NCBI GenBank assembly: GCA_902787975.1
Contig: CADAIP010000010.1
Span: 89,926 to 153,925 of the forward strand
Origin: Oscillospiraceae bacterium
GTDB taxonomy: Bacteria > Bacillota > Clostridia > Saccharofermentanales > Saccharofermentanaceae
Direction: 5' to 3'
DNA: 64,000 bases
Position 1 is the stretch's first letter. Each line of letters begins with the position of its first letter. Made by a program: the position numbers and the translations under genes. Below the pieces are notes generated by a model, which saw nothing but the letters and a program-made list of their open reading frames with translations, ran no database searches and was not told the DNA's origin. This document shows positions 24,110 to 32,366 of the stretch, one piece after another.

Positions 24110-24844
24110 ATGAAAAGGATAGAGACTCATAAAAAGGCTAAAACAAAGAAAACGGCTGTAAGCACGACCCTGATAATCGTAAGTGTCGTACTCCTTTTGG
24201 TCGGTATAGTTCTGCTTCTGATAGACCCTATTAAGCGCGCTAACAGGCGCAGGATCTCAAGCGATGCTTTGAATGAGATCGAAAAGAAGATCGTATCAAC
24301 AGATCCTTCCGAAGAGCCTGTTGCAACATATGTAGTTCCAAGAAGGGGCAATGAGGTTGAAGGCGAAGGCTACGATTTTATAGCCGAGACTGAGGAAACA
24401 GAGGAGGAAGAAGAGGAATATTACGAAGAAGATTATGTCGTTCTAAACTCCATCGGAATCCTATATATCGACAGTATCAACCTGAGATATTCCGTTTGGG
24501 ATGAGGCTTCACAGGTATCACTCAGATACGGCCTTGGCCACTACGAAGACTCCGTAATGCCCGGTCAGGACGGAAATGCCACGATCCTCGGCCATAACTA
24601 CAGAGACGGCTCGATGTTTCACAAACTGGGTAATTTAAGCATTGGTGACGAGGTCATTTTCATCGACCTCAACGGCAATGAGTATTACTACTATGTAGTT
24701 TCATCCGACATCGTCAGCGCGGATGACATATTAGATTATGCATTGGGTAATGTTACTGATTCAAAGCGTCTTACTCTCATAACATGTACTTATGAGTACG
24801 GAATGACCGGCTGGAGAAGAGTCGTTATCTGCGAACCGGGCTGA
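24110..24844 (+). CDS. Membrane-anchored sortase
   Basis: Transpeptidase-type cysteine enzyme of the sortase fold that attaches proteins to the cell wall or to pili. The 244-aa protein has an N-terminal transmembrane helix (LIIVSVVLLLVGIVLLLIDP), a glutamate-rich spacer, and a C-terminal sortase domain with the catalytic histidine in ATILGHNYRDG, cysteine in LTLITCTYE and arginine in GWRRVVIC. Subclass is uncertain, probably a class D or housekeeping-like form. No protein with a clear LPxTG sorting signal occurs in the window, so its substrates are elsewhere. Its place beside dnaA is unusual. Confidence 0.85.
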   Translation: MKRIETHKKAKTKKTAVSTTLIIVSVVLLLVGIVLLLIDPIKRANRRRISSDALNEIEKKIVSTDPSEEPVATYVVPRRGNEVEGEGYDFIAETEETEEEEEEYYEEDYVVLNSIGILYIDSINLRYSVWDEASQVSLRYGLGHYEDSVMPGQDGNATILGHNYRDGSMFHKLGNLSIGDEVIFIDLNGNEYYYYVVSSDIVSADDILDYALGNVTDSKRLTLITCTYEYGMTGWRRVVICEPG

Positions 24845-24965
24845 ATTAATTTAGGTGTATAAAGCATAAATATAATAATATGCCCATATTTATAATAATT
24901 CTGTTATAATTGGCGCGGGTTTTTAATAAAACTATTCAAATGAGACATTTTTGGAGGAATAAACA

Positions 24966-26246
24966 ATGGTAACGGCTATCGTTGGCGCAAACTGGGGCGA
25001 TGAAGGCAAGGGTAAGATCACAGACCTTCTTGCAAATGAATCAGATATCGTAATCAGATTCCAGGGCGGAGCAAATGCGGGACACACCATCATCAACGAT
25101 CACGGAAGATTTGCACTTCATCTCATGCCTTCCGGTGTCTGCCACGAGAATATCGTAAACATCATAGGCAACGGCGTTGCTCTTGATATCCGTAAGTTCA
25201 TCAACGAATACAACTCCATCAAGGAGCAGGGATTAAATCCCCAGCTTCTCGTATCAGACAGAGTTCAGGTAGTAATGCCTTACCATGTTGATTTCGACAA
25301 GTTTGAGGAAGAGAGATTGGGCGGCAAGGCTTTCGGTTCGACAAAGTCCGGTATCGCTCCTTTCTTCTCCGATAAATACGCAAAGATCGGTTTCCAGGTT
25401 TCCGAGCTTTTCGATGAAGAGACATTGAGAGAGAAGATCAACCGTGTTCTTGAGATCAAGAATGCACTTCTCGTAAACCTTTATCACAAGGATCCCATCG
25501 ATCCCGAAGAGCTCCTCAAGGAAATGCTCGAGCAGGGCAAGCTCATCAAGCCTTTCGTTACAAACACACAGGCTTACCTCTATGAGGCATTGAAACAGGA
25601 TAAGAAGATCCTCCTGGAAGGCCAGCTCGGCACAATGAAGGATCCTGACATGGGTATCTATCCGATGGTTACTTCTTCTTCAACATTGGCTGGTTACGGC
25701 TGCGTAGGCGCAGGCATTCCTCCTTATGAGATCAAGAAGATCGTCGTTGTTACCAAGGCATACTCTTCATCTGTAGGCGGCGGCGCTTTCGTTTCCGAGA
25801 TCCTGGATGAAGCAGTTGCAAAAGAGCTCAGAGACAGAGGCGGCGACAAGGGTGAGTACGGCGCTACAACAGGACGTCCGAGAAGAGTTGGCTGGTTCGA
25901 CTGCGTTGCTACACGTTACGGCGTAAGACTCCAGGGCGGTACAGACGTTGCCCTCACAAACCTTGACGTTTTGGGTTATCTTGATAAGATCCCTGTCTGC
26001 ACGGCTTATGAGATCGACGGTGAGATCACAAAGGATTTCCCGAATCCCACACAGCTCGACAGATGCAAGCCTGTTATCGAATACTTACCTTCATGGAAGG
26101 GCAAGGGCGAGATCAGAGGTATCACAGAGTACGACAAGCTCCCCAAGGAAGCACAGGATTACGTTGAGTTCATCGAAAAGGAGATCGGCGTACACGTATC
26201 CATCGTTTCCACAGGTCCTGTAAGAGAAGAGATCATCCGCAGATAA
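24966..26246 (+). CDS. purA: Adenylosuccinate synthetase
   Basis: GTP-dependent first step from IMP to AMP. The 426-aa protein begins TAIVGANWGDEGKGKITDLLA (P-loop-like GDEGKG), has the conserved NAGHTI, GTTKGIGP-equivalent GSTKSGIAPFF region, and GATTGRPRRVGWFD near residue 300. A TATAAT lies about 60 bp upstream and a GGAGG site precedes the start. Standard length. Together with guaA nearby, both branches from IMP are represented, though they are separate transcripts. Confidence 0.95.
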   Translation: MVTAIVGANWGDEGKGKITDLLANESDIVIRFQGGANAGHTIINDHGRFALHLMPSGVCHENIVNIIGNGVALDIRKFINEYNSIKEQGLNPQLLVSDRVQVVMPYHVDFDKFEEERLGGKAFGSTKSGIAPFFSDKYAKIGFQVSELFDEETLREKINRVLEIKNALLVNLYHKDPIDPEELLKEMLEQGKLIKPFVTNTQAYLYEALKQDKKILLEGQLGTMKDPDMGIYPMVTSSSTLAGYGCVGAGIPPYEIKKIVVVTKAYSSSVGGGAFVSEILDEAVAKELRDRGGDKGEYGATTGRPRRVGWFDCVATRYGVRLQGGTDVALTNLDVLGYLDKIPVCTAYEIDGEITKDFPNPTQLDRCKPVIEYLPSWKGKGEIRGITEYDKLPKEAQDYVEFIEKEIGVHVSIVSTGPVREEIIRR

Positions 26247-26263
26247 TTCACGGGGAATTTAAT

Positions 26264-27952
26264 ATGAAAAATGCTTTAAAGAGGGCAGCAAGTCTTGTAA
26301 TGACTACTGTCCTGCTTGCAATTGCTCTTTTGCCGTCAGGATGTACCAGCAGGGCAAAAGACGAGGAAGCAATTAAGGAAACCACCCGGCAGTTCATTGA
26401 TGCTTTTCCCACGGGAGATAAAAAAGACATAGAAGAACTTGTTGACGGTGACTTTTCATTCGATATCAAGGACAAAGACAGAGCCGAACTCGTGTTCAGG
26501 GCAGCTTCGAAAACAGAGATCATCGAATACAAAAATATTGAGATCGACAGACAGTCAAATTCCGCCAGAGCAAGACTTAAGATTAGTTATGTTGATTTTA
26601 TAAAACTTACGGACAGCGTCTTCGGCACATACCTGTCAAAAGAAGACTATCTCCAAAAGATAGATAATAATGAAGGATTAAGCACGACCAATCTTACATT
26701 GAGATATCACTACGATAAGGATCTGGGTCGCTGGCTTATTGATGATGCTTCAGCTGAAAAGTATGAGCATCTTTTCCACGACGCCTTCTGGATAAGTCTG
26801 GCAAAGTTATCCGTAAAAGAAGCCAAAGATGCTTTCGAAAACCTTATCCCGGGTCTTGCCAATGGTGAGTTTGAACAGGACTACTACACGTTCTGTCTTG
26901 AGAACGCCATGATTTTCGGAGACGGAGACAGCGAAGATCCGGCGATCCGTGAAGCTGCAACGGAGTTTGTAAAATCCTACTATTCGTACATTGTGGAACA
27001 AGGCATCGAAGTAAAGATAGACGATAACTTTAATCCTTACAGTGCAGTTGTTACCGGATATGCGCCCTCAAGGGAAGATATCCTTGACTATCTGAACACC
27101 GACGAGTACGTAACTGAATGGTATATGGCTTATACCAGAGCCGAAAATGCTGCCGATATCAACAGTTACAATGAGATCTGGAACCGGTTCTATGCCGGTA
27201 TCTACTACGATCTGGCCAAGAATATCCCTGACATGAAATGGGACAATTATGAGATCAACCTTTCGATCAGACCGACTTCAGAAGACCCGCAGATTGAAAG
27301 CGAATGGTACATTTTCCCGCTGACTGTCGACGATATTTACACGGCAACAAAGATTACAAACGAGCAGGAACTCAGGTGCCGTCAGAAGGCTGTTGAGGCA
27401 CTTTACTATGCCGGTGAAATTACGGAAGCCCAGTACAAGGCTTATATGGAAGCGATCGAAAGGGACAGGAACAGCGCAAGCGATCCGAATTCAGGCAACG
27501 GTTATACGGTTACCGAGCAGGATGTTAACTGGAGCGGTACAAAGACGCACACCAACCAGGCTGTCGGAGTATACGAGTACCTTCCTGACTGGTCAGACGG
27601 AACGCTCATATACGGCGCCTCTGCACTCGACAGCAACGGCATCTACATGCATTACAGCAAGGAACCCGGTTGGCTTCATACGGCAGGTTACAACATTGGT
27701 GATGACGGCGTTACTGTAATGCTCAAATATGACCACGTATTTCTCGCAGGAGACGAACTGGAATACGACTGGTACATAAACGGGGAACAGTACGGTGATA
27801 CGGTAAAATTCACCGTTGAAGATGACGGAACTCTCGAATTTGAATTCACTTTTCCCGATTATGAGATCGACAGATACAGCACATGCGAACTCCGTTTGTG
27901 GGAGTCGGGACATTCGCATGTAATCGCGTATGTAAAACTGACCAAAACATGA
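26264..27952 (+). CDS. Large secreted lipoprotein of unknown function
   Basis: I do not recognise a named family. The 562-aa protein has a lipoprotein signal peptide (KRAASLVMTTVLLAIALLPSGC, lipobox LPSGC), then a region of about 300 residues containing repeated ETTRQFIDAFPTGDKKDIEELVDGDF-type helices like NTF2-fold or DUF4878-like domains, and a C-terminal beta-rich region of about 130 residues with an Ig-like look (VMLKYDHVFLAGDELEYDWY...FTFPDYEIDRYSTCELRLWESG). It starts 17 bp after purA with its own GGGG site, so it may be co-transcribed. Probably a cell-surface protein. Confidence 0.7.
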   Translation: MKNALKRAASLVMTTVLLAIALLPSGCTSRAKDEEAIKETTRQFIDAFPTGDKKDIEELVDGDFSFDIKDKDRAELVFRAASKTEIIEYKNIEIDRQSNSARARLKISYVDFIKLTDSVFGTYLSKEDYLQKIDNNEGLSTTNLTLRYHYDKDLGRWLIDDASAEKYEHLFHDAFWISLAKLSVKEAKDAFENLIPGLANGEFEQDYYTFCLENAMIFGDGDSEDPAIREAATEFVKSYYSYIVEQGIEVKIDDNFNPYSAVVTGYAPSREDILDYLNTDEYVTEWYMAYTRAENAADINSYNEIWNRFYAGIYYDLAKNIPDMKWDNYEINLSIRPTSEDPQIESEWYIFPLTVDDIYTATKITNEQELRCRQKAVEALYYAGEITEAQYKAYMEAIERDRNSASDPNSGNGYTVTEQDVNWSGTKTHTNQAVGVYEYLPDWSDGTLIYGASALDSNGIYMHYSKEPGWLHTAGYNIGDDGVTVMLKYDHVFLAGDELEYDWYINGEQYGDTVKFTVEDDGTLEFEFTFPDYEIDRYSTCELRLWESGHSHVIAYVKLTKT

Positions 27953-28065
27953 GGTTTTACAAACAACGCGATTTGCACGAATAACGAACAAAAAAGTATC
28001 ATAGTAGGAACTTTGTCAGAGTATAATTTACCCATAACTTCTATATGATTCCCGGAGGATTTTCT

Positions 28066-29607
28066 ATGGCGCAGGAGATGATCCTTGTCCTCGATTTCGG
28101 AGGACAGTATAACCAGCTTATTGCCAGAAGAGTCAGAGAGCTCTCGGTCTACAGCGAAGTAAGACCTCACACAATGAGTCTCGATGAGATAAAGGCACTT
28201 AATCCGAAAGGCATCATACTTACCGGCGGTCCTTCAAACGTATACGATGACGATTCCCCGAAATGCTCGCCCGACCTATTTAAAATGGGCATTCCTGTAC
28301 TCGGTATCTGCTACGGCGCTCAGCTCATGAACTATCTTCTGGGCGGCGAAGTGAAGGCTGCTCCGGTAAGAGAATACGGACACACCGACGTTCTTGTCGA
28401 CACAGACGCAAAGCTTTTCAAGGACGTCTCACCCAAGACAGTATGCTGGATGAGCCACACGGTCTACATCGCACAGCCCGCGCCCGGATTCAAGATCACG
28501 GCTCACACGGAAGTCTGCCCCGTCGCAGCAGCGGAGAACGTTGAGGAGAACCTCTATTGCGTTCAGTTCCATCCCGAAGTCGTACACACAGTTGAAGGCA
28601 CAAAGATGCTCGCAAACTTCGTTAAGGACGTCTGCAAGTGCAAGTGCGACTGGAAGATGGATTCATTTGTTGATACATCCATTAAGGAGATCCGCGAGAA
28701 GGTCGGCACAGGCCGTGTCCTCTGCGCTCTTTCCGGTGGTGTTGATTCATCTGTTGCAGCAGTCCTTCTTTCAAAGGCTGTCGGCAAGCAGCTCACATGC
28801 GTATTCGTTGATCACGGTCTCTTAAGAAAGGACGAAGGCGACGAGGTTGAAGCAGTCTTCGGTCCTGAAGGACCTTACGATCTTAACTTCATCAGAGTCA
28901 ATGCCCAGGAGCGTTTCTATTCAAAGCTCGCAGGTGTTGAAGATCCTGAGACAAAGCGAAAAATCATCGGTGAGGAATTCATCCGCGTCTTCGAAGAAGA
29001 AGCAAAGAAGATCGGTGCCGTCGACTTCCTCGTTCAGGGCACTATCTATCCTGACGTTATCGAATCCGGCCTCGGCAAGAGCGCCGTCATCAAGTCACAC
29101 CACAACGTAGGCGGACTTCCTGACTATGTTGATTTCAAAGAGATCATCGAGCCCCTCCGTCTCCTCTTCAAGGACGAAGTAAGAAAGGCCGGCCTTGAGC
29201 TCGGCATCCCTGATAACCTCGTTTTCCGTCAGCCGTTCCCCGGCCCCGGACTCGCTATCAGGATCATCGGCGAAGTTACTGCAGAGAAGGTTAAGCTCGT
29301 TCAGGATGCAGATGCGATCTTCAGAAGAGAAATGCAGCTCGCAGGCTTCGACAAATATGCTAACCAGTATTTCGTAGCCCTCACCAATATGCGTTCAGTA
29401 GGATGCATGGGTGATGAGAGAACATACGATTACGCATGCCTCTTAAGAGCAGTTACAACAACAGACTTCATGACCGCCGAAGCAGCAGAGCTTCCCTGGT
29501 CACTCATCAACAAAGTCACAAGCAGGATCGTCAACGAAGTCAAAGGCATCAGCCGCGTCTTCTACGACTGCACGGGCAAGCCCCCGGCAACGATTGAGCT
29601 TGAATAA
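28066..29607 (+). CDS. guaA: GMP synthase (glutamine-hydrolysing)
   Basis: Converts XMP to GMP. The 513-aa protein has the class I glutamine amidotransferase domain (nucleophile in [15 protein letters not shown], histidine in FHPEVVHT), the ATP-pyrophosphatase loop [15 protein letters not shown], and the dimerisation domain with [17 protein letters not shown] chose the ATG at 28066 because CGGAGG precedes it; an in-frame ATG at 28045 lies upstream of that site. The 3' end of guaA is a known hotspot for integrative elements, and the accessory island of this window starts directly behind it. The gene itself looks intact, ending PATIELE. Confidence 0.96.
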   Translation: MAQEMILVLDFGGQYNQLIARRVRELSVYSEVRPHTMSLDEIKALNPKGIILTGGPSNVYDDDSPKCSPDLFKMGIPVLGICYGAQLMNYLLGGEVKAAPVREYGHTDVLVDTDAKLFKDVSPKTVCWMSHTVYIAQPAPGFKITAHTEVCPVAAAENVEENLYCVQFHPEVVHTVEGTKMLANFVKDVCKCKCDWKMDSFVDTSIKEIREKVGTGRVLCALSGGVDSSVAAVLLSKAVGKQLTCVFVDHGLLRKDEGDEVEAVFGPEGPYDLNFIRVNAQERFYSKLAGVEDPETKRKIIGEEFIRVFEEEAKKIGAVDFLVQGTIYPDVIESGLGKSAVIKSHHNVGGLPDYVDFKEIIEPLRLLFKDEVRKAGLELGIPDNLVFRQPFPGPGLAIRIIGEVTAEKVKLVQDADAIFRREMQLAGFDKYANQYFVALTNMRSVGCMGDERTYDYACLLRAVTTTDFMTAEAAELPWSLINKVTSRIVNEVKGISRVFYDCTGKPPATIELE

Positions 29608-29624
29608 CCGACAAAAATCATAAG

Positions 29625-29655
29625 AAGCCCGAAATCATTGCGTTTCGGGCTTTAT
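29625..29655 (+). terminator. guaA terminator
   Basis: AAGCCCGAAA and TTTCGGGCTT form a perfect 10-bp stem, 18 bp after the guaA stop, followed by TATAATAT. It is the last recognisable core feature before the island. Confidence 0.8.
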
Positions 29656-29665
29656 AATATCTTCC

Positions 29666-29686
29666 GTGAGTTCATTTTGAGTTCAC
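29666..29686 (+). repeat. Left-end TGAGTTCA repeat pair (possible integrase arm sites)
   Basis: TGAGTTCA occurs twice with an 11-bp period inside 29666-29686. The same block, differing only in three central bases, recurs at 63690-63710 near the other end of the accessory region. Tyrosine integrases with an AP2-like arm domain, such as the one at 32.4 kb, bind short direct repeats near element ends. The role is inferred. Confidence 0.6.
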
Positions 29687-29893
29687 TTTGTTTTATTTTG
29701 GAATAATCAGAATATTATTTCTGATGTTTTCTGCTGCATAAAAAATCATGTTATGAATGATTAGATTTCTACCTAAAAAGCATGGTGAATACCTTCCGGT
29801 GTGCTTCAATTTTTTCTTTATTTTTCTCAAAAACGATCAAAAACATAATTCCCAACCTGCCTAAAACGGTATTTTTCGCCCCTCAAAAACGGC

Positions 29894-29942
29894 CTTAGTG
29901 TTAAGAACTCTTAACACTAAGTGCCATTTTGGGCACTTTTTT
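29894..29942 (+). terminator. Tandem terminators before the ornate RNA region
   Basis: A perfect 13-bp stem CTTAGTGTTAAGA/TCTTAACACTAAG (29894-29921) overlaps a second hairpin AGTGCC/GGGCACT followed by six T (29920-29942). The first stem recurs in a shorter form at 30184-30205 and, diverged, at 30770-30795. Confidence 0.75.
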
Positions 29943-29961
29943 GAAATTTCTTCGAAAACGA

Positions 29962-30216
29962 GGCTAAAAAACAACCCCTCTCAGTCAAGTAGTAGTGAAG
30001 GGAGAAATATCTTCAAACCTGAACCGAAAGAACGAAGCGATAAAAGTCGTGTTCTGCAAAATTGATTTCATGTTAGTTTTAGGACTTTATATCAAATTTC
30101 AGACAACTTTTATTAGCACCCTTCTTTTTGGCTCTCCCCCATTCCTTAAGGGTGAAAGACGTTTTCTTCTTAAGGCACCCCATAGTGTTAAGAAGTCTTA
30201 ACACTAAAAGCTTTTT
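29962..30216 (+). ncRNA. Short RNA unit sharing the 5' end of the ornate RNA
   Basis: The first 48 bases (29962-30009, GCTAAAAAACA then CCCCTCTCAGTCAAG and onward) are almost identical to those starting the second ornate RNA at 30837. A TTGAAA-18-TAAAAA promoter-like pair lies at the front. After this the sequence diverges and ends in a hairpin (AGTGTTAAGA/TCTTAACACT) with AAAAGCTTTTTT. It could be a degenerate copy, a shortened relative, or an RNA interrupted by an insertion. The short ORF crossing it shows no coding character. Confidence 0.45.
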
Positions 30217-30280
30217 TCGATTATTCGTCAATTTGACAAGGCCAAAATGCTAGGACAGCAGAGGGGTGTTTGTGGAGTAA

Positions 30281-30665
30281 AGGTGAAGGATGAAATATTT
30301 CGAACTTCACCGCAGCTTGACAATTGAATACTAAACCGAAAGGTACGTTAACTTGTATCGGTGTTAAAATACCAAGCCAAGTTGATCCCGACCGCGCGAT
30401 GACCTTCCGAAAGGGAGAGAGCGATAACGGGGATGGATCAGAATCGGGATTGCACCCCGAGGGAGGCGATGACAGGTACAAAGTCATAATGATACTTCTG
30501 TGAAGAGCAGCGGAGGCGAATTGGTCTCCGGGGTGGGATTTCGAAGTTCCCACTCATGATCTCGTAGTCAGCAATACGAGAGCCTTCCGGTTTCCCAGGG
30601 AGATTCGAAAGCCAAAAGGCCAGTAGGTCTCTCGCCCGCAGGGGGGCTACAGGAGAAATACTGCG
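30281..30665 (+). ncRNA. Ornate structured RNA, copy A
   Basis: A gene-free block of about 385 nt closely related to copy B downstream. Conserved hairpins include CTCGTA/TACGAG, GTGGGA/TCCCAC, GCC/GGC, TGATCC/GGATCA and ACAGGTA/TACTTCTGT. Several pairs differ from copy B by compensatory changes, so selection for RNA folding is visible directly. G-U pairs fit only the plus strand, which fixes the direction. A hairpin with ATTTTTT follows at 30769. Candidate classes are guide-like HEARO/omega RNAs without nuclease, or another large ornate RNA; I could not assign it. Confidence 0.75.
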
Positions 30666-30768
30666 ATAATTCGAGTTTGAGAACAAGGGTATTGAAACCA
30701 GAAGATTTCCACCAAAAACGACTCAAAACTGTCATCAGACAAATGTCAAATTGGGCTCAAAAATGGGC

Positions 30769-30807
30769 CGGTCTGTTAAAAAGTGTTAACAGATCGGGAT
30801 ATTTTTT
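30769..30807 (+). terminator. Terminator between the two ornate RNA copies
   Basis: GGTCTGTTAA (30770-30779) pairs with TTAACAGATC (30786-30795), followed by GGGATATTTTTT. It insulates copy A from copy B and implies each has its own promoter. Confidence 0.8.
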
Positions 30808-30848
30808 CAAGTTTTTCAAAAAAACTCAGAAATGATGCTAAAAAACAC

Positions 30849-31250
30849 CCCCTCTCAGTCAAGTAGTAGTGAAGGGAGAAATAACTTCGAACTTCACCGT
30901 TACTTGACAACTGAATACTAAACCGAAAGGTACGTTAACTTGTATCGGCGTTAAAATACCAAGCCAAGTTGACTCCGACCGCGCCATGACATCTTTCGGG
31001 AGAGAGCGATAAAGGGGATGAGTCAGAATCGGGGTTGCAACCCGAGGGAGGCGATGACAGGTACAAAGTCATAATGATACTTCTGTGATGAGCAGCGGGG
31101 GCGGATCAGTCTCTGGGGTGGGATTTCGAAGCTCCCACTCATGATCCCGTAGTCAGCAATACGGGAGCCTTCCGGTTTCCCAGGGAGATTCGAAAGTCGA
31201 AAGGCCAGTAGGTCTCTCGCCCGCAGGGGGGCTACAGGAGAAATACTGCG
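30849..31250 (+). ncRNA. Ornate structured RNA, copy B
   Basis: Second, complete-looking copy of the structured RNA, about 400 nt. Its 5' end closes on itself: CAGTCAAGTA at 30856 pairs with TACTTGACAACTG at 30901, with GTGAAG/CTTCAC nested inside. The rest follows copy A with scattered substitutions that preserve pairing (CCCGTA/TACGGG against CTCGTA/TACGAG; TGACTC/GAGTCA against TGATCC/GGATCA). Both copies end in GCCCGCAGGGGGGCTACAGG and AATACTGCG. No protein gene of an RNA-guided nuclease follows. Confidence 0.78.
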
Positions 31251-31353
31251 GAAAAAGAAATAAATCTATGGATAACTATACCTAAAAAAACACGTTAAAA
31301 CGAAATACGATTATGTGCAGTATTGATCGTGTTTACAAATACAATAGGGGATA

Positions 31354-31977
31354 TCAGTCCTCAAGTATACTGATACCCTTAGAAGAGTCCAGGCTTATCT
31401 TATAGCTCGTTAAGTTTATCTCGAGTAATCCGATATCCTTTTTTGCTTGATCCAAGCATGTCTTTTCTTTGCGGGAGAGTTTACTCTTTCCTTCAAGATT
31501 GGAAATGGTGTTGTAAAGTGATTCCCATTCGATCATCTTCGAAAGCACGAAGTCGTTTTGGAGTTGGAGCGTGATCTTCGAAAGATCAAGGGAACCTTTA
31601 ACATCAGGATATAAAAGTCTGAAATATGCAAACAAAGTATCTGAAGTAGTAAAGCGGGCGGTATTCCTGATAATGACACCATTCTCATCTCTGTCGCCGG
31701 AGAGCGTCATTACACCGGACTTGTGAAGAGACAATAATAGTTCAAACAAATTGCCGAGAGTTCTAAAACTCTTTGTTTCGGATTCGAGATCATTAAGTAT
31801 GGAATAACTGATTCCCAGTGCAGTTGCAATCTTTCTTAGCTGGTCATCTCGTGGAGTCATCTTTCCTGATTCGTAATTACAGATAGAAACATAGTGAATG
31901 CCGCTGGCTGCTGCCAACTCTCTTTGAGTCATATCCGCACTCTTACGATAGTATCTGATCCTTTCTCCTATTGTCAT
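31354..31977 (-). CDS. XRE-family transcriptional regulator of the island
   Basis: The 207-aa protein has an N-terminal helix-turn-helix of the Cro/CI type (IRYYRKSADMTQRELAAASGIHYVSICNYESG) and a C-terminal part of about 130 helical residues without a recognised family. It is divergent from the excisionase-integrase pair, sharing a 155-bp region with inverted repeats, the arrangement of element repressors that control excision. Repressor function is inferred from context. Confidence 0.8.
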   Translation of the reverse strand: MTIGERIRYYRKSADMTQRELAAASGIHYVSICNYESGKMTPRDDQLRKIATALGISYSILNDLESETKSFRTLGNLFELLLSLHKSGVMTLSGDRDENGVIIRNTARFTTSDTLFAYFRLLYPDVKGSLDLSKITLQLQNDFVLSKMIEWESLYNTISNLEGKSKLSRKEKTCLDQAKKDIGLLEINLTSYKISLDSSKGISILED

Positions 31978-32132
31978 ACTTACCTCCGCAATTAGTGAAA
32001 GTTTAACACATAATTAGCGGAAGCATTAATTTTAAGTTGAAATCTTATTGATTTATTGTTGTTGTACAACTAAACTGTTAGTATAAACGCTAACAAGATT
32101 ATCAAAACTATTAATATATCGAGGTAACAAAA
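31978..32132. promoter_or_regulatory. Divergent control region of XRE regulator and xis-int
   Basis: A plus-strand promoter TTGTTG (32059-32064), 17 nt, TATAAA (32082-32087) lies before xis. Possible operators are GTTAGTATAAACGCTAAC over the -10, TTGTTGTACAACTAA over the -35, and an imperfect TCCGCAATTAG/CTAATTGCGGA-type repeat near the XRE start. Confidence 0.6.
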
Positions 32133-32366
32133 ATGGAAAATATTAAGTTTTATGTAACAGCCGAAGAGCTTTCAGAAGCTTACGGCATCTGTTTATCCAA
32201 GGCCTATAAGTTGATCAGACAGCTTAACGCCGAACTTGAAGCAAAAGGCTTCATTATAGTTCAGGGCAAGGTTCCGAGAAGATACGTAGAAGAACGTGTA
32301 TACGGGTATTCTCCGGTATCTTCGATCCGGGAGGAGGAACCCGGTTCTGATAAGGAGGCCGTATGA
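32133..32366 (+). CDS. Excisionase-like small protein
   Basis: The 77-aa protein has a winged-helix/MerR-like N-terminus (VTAEELSEAYGICLSKAYKLIRQLNAELEAKG) of the kind found in Tn916-type excisionases, which bend DNA to direct the integrase toward excision. Its stop overlaps the integrase start (ATGA), so the two are translationally coupled. Good RBS. Role inferred from the fold pattern and position. Confidence 0.72.
   Translation: MENIKFYVTAEELSEAYGICLSKAYKLIRQLNAELEAKGFIIVQGKVPRRYVEERVYGYSPVSSIREEEPGSDKEAV

Noticed and set aside
24110..24844. Sortase substrate among the window's secreted proteins
   Set aside because: None of the exported proteins ends with an LPxTG-like signal, hydrophobic stretch and basic tail. 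The RHS protein ends in a toxin domain.
29607..29700. guaA 3' end as a perfect duplicated attachment core
   Set aside because: Only a loose resemblance (GAGCTTGAATAA against GAACTCGAATAG near 63814) was found, too weak to call an att core.
29995..30201. 68-aa plus-strand ORF in the first RNA unit
   Set aside because: No ribosome binding site; it starts within the shared 5' block and ends at the terminator. No protein-like composition.
30221..30686. Two overlapping minus-strand ORFs (110 and 82 aa) across ornate RNA copy A
   Set aside because: They lie exactly on the structured RNA, lack ribosome binding sites, and the equivalent frames are not kept in copy B. Substitutions follow RNA pairing, not codons.
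29962..31260. IscB/TnpB-type RNA-guided nuclease locus or retron
   Set aside because: No RuvC/HNH or reverse transcriptase ORF lies near the RNAs. The next gene is an XRE regulator on the other strand. A lone guide RNA stays possible.
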